From Pseudomonadota bacterium (GTDB lineage: Bacteria; Pseudomonadota; Gammaproteobacteria; Xanthomonadales; Xanthomonadaceae): a DNA stretch of 7,928 bases. This document shows positions 5,718 to 7,928 of this stretch, one piece after another. The first letter of the stretch is position 1. The number at the start of each line of letters is the position of its first letter. The DNA lies in the NCBI GenBank assembly GCA_025355485.1, contig JANXZP010000258.1, positions 1 through 7,928 of the forward strand. The letters are read 5' to 3'. A program made the translations under genes and the position numbers. A model generated the notes under the pieces. It worked only from the letters and a program-made list of their open reading frames with translations, did not search any database and had not been told where the DNA came from.

Positions 5718-6206
5718 ATGGACCAACTGCTGATCGTCACTACCGGCGGCACGATCGACAAGGTGTATTTCGACGACAAGTCGGATTTCCAGGTCGGCGA
5801 ACCGCAGATCGGGCGCATCCTCGATGAGCTCGGCGTCGCGTTCCGCTTCAGCGTGATTCCGATCCTGCGCAAGGACAGCCTGCACATCACCGCCGCCGAC
5901 CGCGAACTGTTGCGTGCGACGATCGCCGCACAGCCCACGCGCCAGGTGCTGGTCACCCATGGCACCGACACCATGGTCGATACCGCAAAAGTTCTCGCGA
6001 GCATCGCCGACAAGACCATCGTGTTGACCGGCGCGCTGAACCCGGCGCGCTTTCGCGGTTCGGACGCCGACTTCAACATCGGCACCGCGGTCGGCGCCGT
6101 GCAATGCCTGCCGCCGGGCGTCTATATCGCGATGAACGGGCGCATATGGGATCCGTTGAAGGTGCGCAAGAACGTCGCCGCGAACCGCTTCGAGGCTGCT
6201 GGCTGA
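5718..6206 (+). CDS. Single-domain asparaginase-like protein
   Basis: The 162-residue protein contains only the N-terminal domain of the asparaginase/glutaminase family (usual length 320-350). Both catalytic motifs are present: TTGGTID at residues 8-14, with T12 in the place of the nucleophile, and VTHGTDTMVDTAKVL at 79-93, with T83 and D84 in the place of the second triad. LTGALNPARFRGSDADFN (103-120) and VYIAMNGRIWDPLKVRKN (135-152) are also conserved, the latter offering K148 or K151 as the family lysine. The C-terminal domain, which completes the active site in the dimer, is missing, with no downstream remnant before the stop. Short stand-alone versions are, to my knowledge, a recurring group in gammaproteobacteria, so this is probably not a truncation. 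No ribosome-binding site precedes the ATG, which follows six T of element B. Confidence 0.85.
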   Translation: MDQLLIVTTGGTIDKVYFDDKSDFQVGEPQIGRILDELGVAFRFSVIPILRKDSLHITAADRELLRATIAAQPTRQVLVTHGTDTMVDTAKVLASIADKTIVLTGALNPARFRGSDADFNIGTAVGAVQCLPPGVYIAMNGRIWDPLKVRKNVAANRFEAAG

Positions 6207-6246
6207 TCGCAATGCGACCGGGTGCGCGCGTTGCGGATGAGAATAC

Positions 6247-6277
6247 AAAAAAGGGTGCGGAGTATTCCGCGCCCTTT
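6247..6277 (-). terminator. Intrinsic terminator of the lipoprotein gene
   Basis: A 12-bp stem (6250-6261 with 6266-6277, one G-U pair) encloses the four-base loop 6262-6265. On the minus strand the stem is followed by six T (6252-6247), the correct side for the lipoprotein gene ending at 6303. On the plus strand only three T follow, so it may stop asparaginase transcription weakly. Its left side is 16 of 18 identical to the left end of element B. Confidence 0.8.
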
Positions 6278-6302
6278 GTCTGTTGCAGACTGAATCGAAG
6301 GC

Positions 6303-6770
6303 TTACTTGATCTCGAAATCCTTGCTCTGCACGACGCTGCCATTGAGCGAAACCTCGAGCTTGTACTTGCCGACCGGATAACCGGTGGGGTTCGCGATCC
6401 GGAAATCGGTCGCACTGCTGCCAGTGAACTTCGCCTCCTTGGCCTCGTCGTTGACGACCTTGCCGTCCTGGCCACTCCATTTCACTCCGAGCTTGCCGGG
6501 CACGCTCGCGGCCGGATCGCTGGTGGCGGTGGACACCGCGGCGATGATCGTGTCCATGGGGCCGAAGGTGGTCGTCGGTGCGGTGATTTTCATGTCTGCG
6601 CCGACGGCAGTACCCAGATCCACACGGGTCACCGACATCGTGGCCGGCGCCTTGGGGGCGGCGACCTGCGGCGGGGCGACGGCTGCGGGTTCTTCCTTAC
6701 TGCATCCGGCCATGGACAGGATGGCGACCAAGGCAGAGGCAGTGATGAGGTGCGCACAATAACGTTTCAT
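6303..6770 (-). CDS. Lipoprotein of an uncharacterised family
   Basis: This 155-residue protein has a lipoprotein signal peptide: basic start (MKR), hydrophobic run to about residue 19, and lipobox MAGC with C23 as the lipidated cysteine. A Pro/Ala linker follows (26-43). The mature part contains VDLGTAVGADMKITAP and FGPMDTIIAAVST (50-81), a pattern I recall from many small proteobacterial lipoproteins. It continues with an Ig-like beta section: VKWSGQDGKVV (96-106), then DFRIANPTGYPVGKYKLEVSL (122-142) and a final SKDFEIK. Its position at the cell envelope is well supported; its function is unknown. The ribosome-binding site AGGAGA (6781-6776) is five bases from the ATG. It is close behind the terminator of the PKD/PPC gene and has little room for its own promoter. 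Confidence 0.83.
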   Translation of the reverse strand: MKRYCAHLITASALVAILSMAGCSKEEPAAVAPPQVAAPKAPATMSVTRVDLGTAVGADMKITAPTTTFGPMDTIIAAVSTATSDPAASVPGKLGVKWSGQDGKVVNDEAKEAKFTGSSATDFRIANPTGYPVGKYKLEVSLNGSVVQSKDFEIK

Positions 6771-6790
6771 GAGGTTCTCCTGGCTTCGCC

Positions 6791-6819
6791 AAAAAAGACC
6801 CCGGCACGAGGCCGGGGTC
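6791..6819 (-). terminator. Intrinsic terminator between PKD/PPC gene and lipoprotein gene
   Basis: A perfect 9-bp GC-rich stem, GACCCCGGC (6797-6805) with GCCGGGGTC (6811-6819), encloses a five-base loop. On the minus strand it is followed by six T (6796-6791). It lies 56 bp past the PKD/PPC stop and only 20 bp upstream of the lipoprotein ATG. Confidence 0.9.
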
Positions 6820-6874
6820 GGTGTTGCGGGATCGGATCGAGTTTGATTGCGAACCAGACCAACCTATTGCTGCA

Positions 6875-7928
6875 TCAGTTGCTCGTGCCCTTCAGGCTGA
6901 CGCCCGAGTAGGCAGCATACGCACGCACGTTGATGTAGTACGTGGTGTTCGCTGAAGGTGTGAACGAGCAGCTCTCATTGGTCGTCGAGGTATACGGACG
7001 GCAATCGTAGCTCGTCGAGGTCGGCGCACTACCCGCCTTCACGTAGATGTCCGCATCGCCGCTACCGCCGGAGATCGCGAACGTCGCCGTATGGCCAGCC
7101 GTGATCGCCATCGTGTAGGTCGACGAGACGCCGCCCGTGGCAACCGATGGCAGTGCGACCGCTACGCCGTTGCAGAGCACCAGGCCGCCGCAGCTAGCTG
7201 CCGAGACAGTCACCGAAGAGGTCTTCGAGCTGGTCGTGCTATTGACACTGTCGGTCACCGTCTCGGTGACGCTGTAGGTGCCGGCTGCTGCATAGGTGTG
7301 GCTGGGGCTGGTTGTGGTCGAGGTCGTGCTGTCACCGAAGTTCCAAGAGTGCGAGCCGATGGTGCCGCCCGAATCCGTAGAAGTGTCGGTGAACGTCGCG
7401 GTCAGACCACTGGTGGCGAACGTGAAGTTAGCCGTCGGCGTACCGCCAGAGCCCGGCGCGGTCCAGGTCGCCTTCAAGGTCACGCCCGAGTAGGCAGCGT
7501 AGCCGTTGACCATGACGTAGTAGGTACCAGCCGATGGACTCGCGAACGGGCACGACTCGGTGTTGCCTGCAACATACGGACGGCAGTCGTACGTGGTCAG
7601 TGTCGGCGCAGCGCCGAACTTCACGTACTCGTCCGCATCGCCTGTACCGCCAGCGAGTGTGATGTTGAGGTTGGTCGCACCGCTCGGGATCACAACGGTG
7701 TAGTTGACCTGCGAGTTGGTCGCACCGGCAATCGTGACGCCAACGCCATTGGTCAGCACGTTGCTCGTACCACCGGAGACCGTCACCGAAGACGTCTTTG
7801 AGCTGGTCGTGCTGTTGACGCTGTCGGTCACCGTTTCGGTCACGCTGTAGGTGCCGGCCGCCGCATACGTGTGGCTCGGGCTGGTGGCCGTGGACGTAGC
7901 GCCATCGCCGAAGGTCCACGAATGCGTG
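6875..7928 (-). CDS. Exported protein with alternating PKD and PPC domains, C-terminal part
   Basis: The reading frame is open to the right edge, so the N-terminus is outside the window; 350 residues are visible. Order: end of a PKD domain (1-51, with WTFGDG, SHTY and VTETVTD), PPC domain (about 55-153, YDCRPY at 114-119 and AAYSGVTLK at 144-152), a full PKD (about 160-242, WNFGDS at 195-200), and a last PPC (about 245-350, YDCRPY at 307-312, ending KGTSN). In each PPC, paired cysteines (DCRPY...ESC) are placed for a disulfide. Such PKD/PPC tails are common on secreted proteases (S8, M4 or M36 types), where PPC may be removed after export and PKD may aid binding to protein or polysaccharide. 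No catalytic domain is visible, so the enzyme type is unknown. The composition is rich in Ser, Thr and Gly. The GTG at 7843-7841 is internal. Confidence 0.9.
   Translation of the reverse strand, partial: THSWTFGDGATSTATSPSHTYAAAGTYSVTETVTDSVNSTTSSKTSSVTVSGGTSNVLTNGVGVTIAGATNSQVNYTVVIPSGATNLNITLAGGTGDADEYVKFGAAPTLTTYDCRPYVAGNTESCPFASPSAGTYYVMVNGYAAYSGVTLKATWTAPGSGGTPTANFTFATSGLTATFTDTSTDSGGTIGSHSWNFGDSTTSTTTSPSHTYAAAGTYSVTETVTDSVNSTTSSKTSSVTVSAASCGGLVLCNGVAVALPSVATGGVSSTYTMAITAGHTATFAISGGSGDADIYVKAGSAPTSTSYDCRPYTSTTNESCSFTPSANTTYYINVRAYAAYSGVSLKGTSN
7209..7885. repeat. Long direct repeat from duplicated PKD-PPC modules
   Basis: The segment 7209-7312 recurs at 7782-7885, offset 573 bp (191 codons), with about 10 differences in 104 bases (roughly 90% identity). 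It encodes the PKD end. The neighbouring PPC-coding part also recurs at an offset of about 582 bp (from 6900 and from 7482) but is less similar. This is a module duplication within the gene. Confidence 0.85.

Noticed and set aside
5430..6248. A 272-codon minus-strand open frame opposite DUF2069 and the asparaginase
   Set aside because: It crosses element B and two supported genes and has no recognisable motif.
6791..6819. The GC-rich hairpin as another member of the palindrome family
   Set aside because: It shares only the run of six A; the stem sequence differs fully from the AAAAGGG...AGAGT pattern, and it fits an ordinary terminator.
7091..7801. A 236-codon plus-strand open frame across the PKD/PPC gene
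   Set aside because: It is the shadow of a repetitive coding region; the opposite strand carries recognisable PKD and PPC domains.

Overview
The window is a GC-rich, densely packed bacterial chromosome segment. Gene content, the prfA type, a TnpA_REP-like palindrome family and a secreted PKD/PPC-domain protein suggest a gammaproteobacterium near the Xanthomonadaceae or Rhodanobacteraceae (Lysobacter, Dokdonella or Rudaea-like). That placement comes from family knowledge and is not proven by the sequence. I see no rRNA, tRNA, CRISPR array, phage or complete insertion sequence.

Layout, left to right. (1) Bases 2-2429, plus strand: a tight co-directional row of the 3' end of prfA (release factor 1), a GNAT acetyltransferase, moaB, a small XRE-type regulator and a class I-like polyphosphate kinase 2. 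Start and stop codons overlap or lie 2-7 bp apart, so this is probably one operon. (2) Bases 2430-2509: a degenerate 16-bp tandem repeat at the convergent junction. (3) Bases 2485-4569, minus strand: yihY/BrkB-family membrane protein, TlpA-like thioredoxin lipoprotein and acylphosphatase, again nearly overlapping. (4) Bases 4570-4692: divergent promoter region holding a palindromic repeat (element A). (5) Bases 4693-6206, plus strand: wrbA-type quinone oxidoreductase, a DUF2069 membrane protein, a second palindrome (element B) and a single-domain asparaginase. (6) Bases 6247-7928, minus strand: a lipoprotein of a recognisable but uncharacterised family, and the C-terminal part of a large exported protein built of alternating PKD and PPC domains. 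Each of the two has its own intrinsic terminator.

Most genes are housekeeping or stress-related: translation termination, polyphosphate-driven nucleotide phosphorylation, quinone reduction and envelope redox chemistry. The most unusual signal is a set of related palindromes with AAAAGGG ends at three gene boundaries around wrbA-DUF2069-asparaginase. One copy supplies the last codons and stop of DUF2069 and directly abuts the asparaginase start codon. A third, collapsed copy appears to serve as the lipoprotein's terminator. A second notable signal is a 37-residue PKD segment repeated without any amino acid change although its DNA differs at 10 of about 104 positions, all synonymous.

I did not find a convincing new defence or biosynthetic system.
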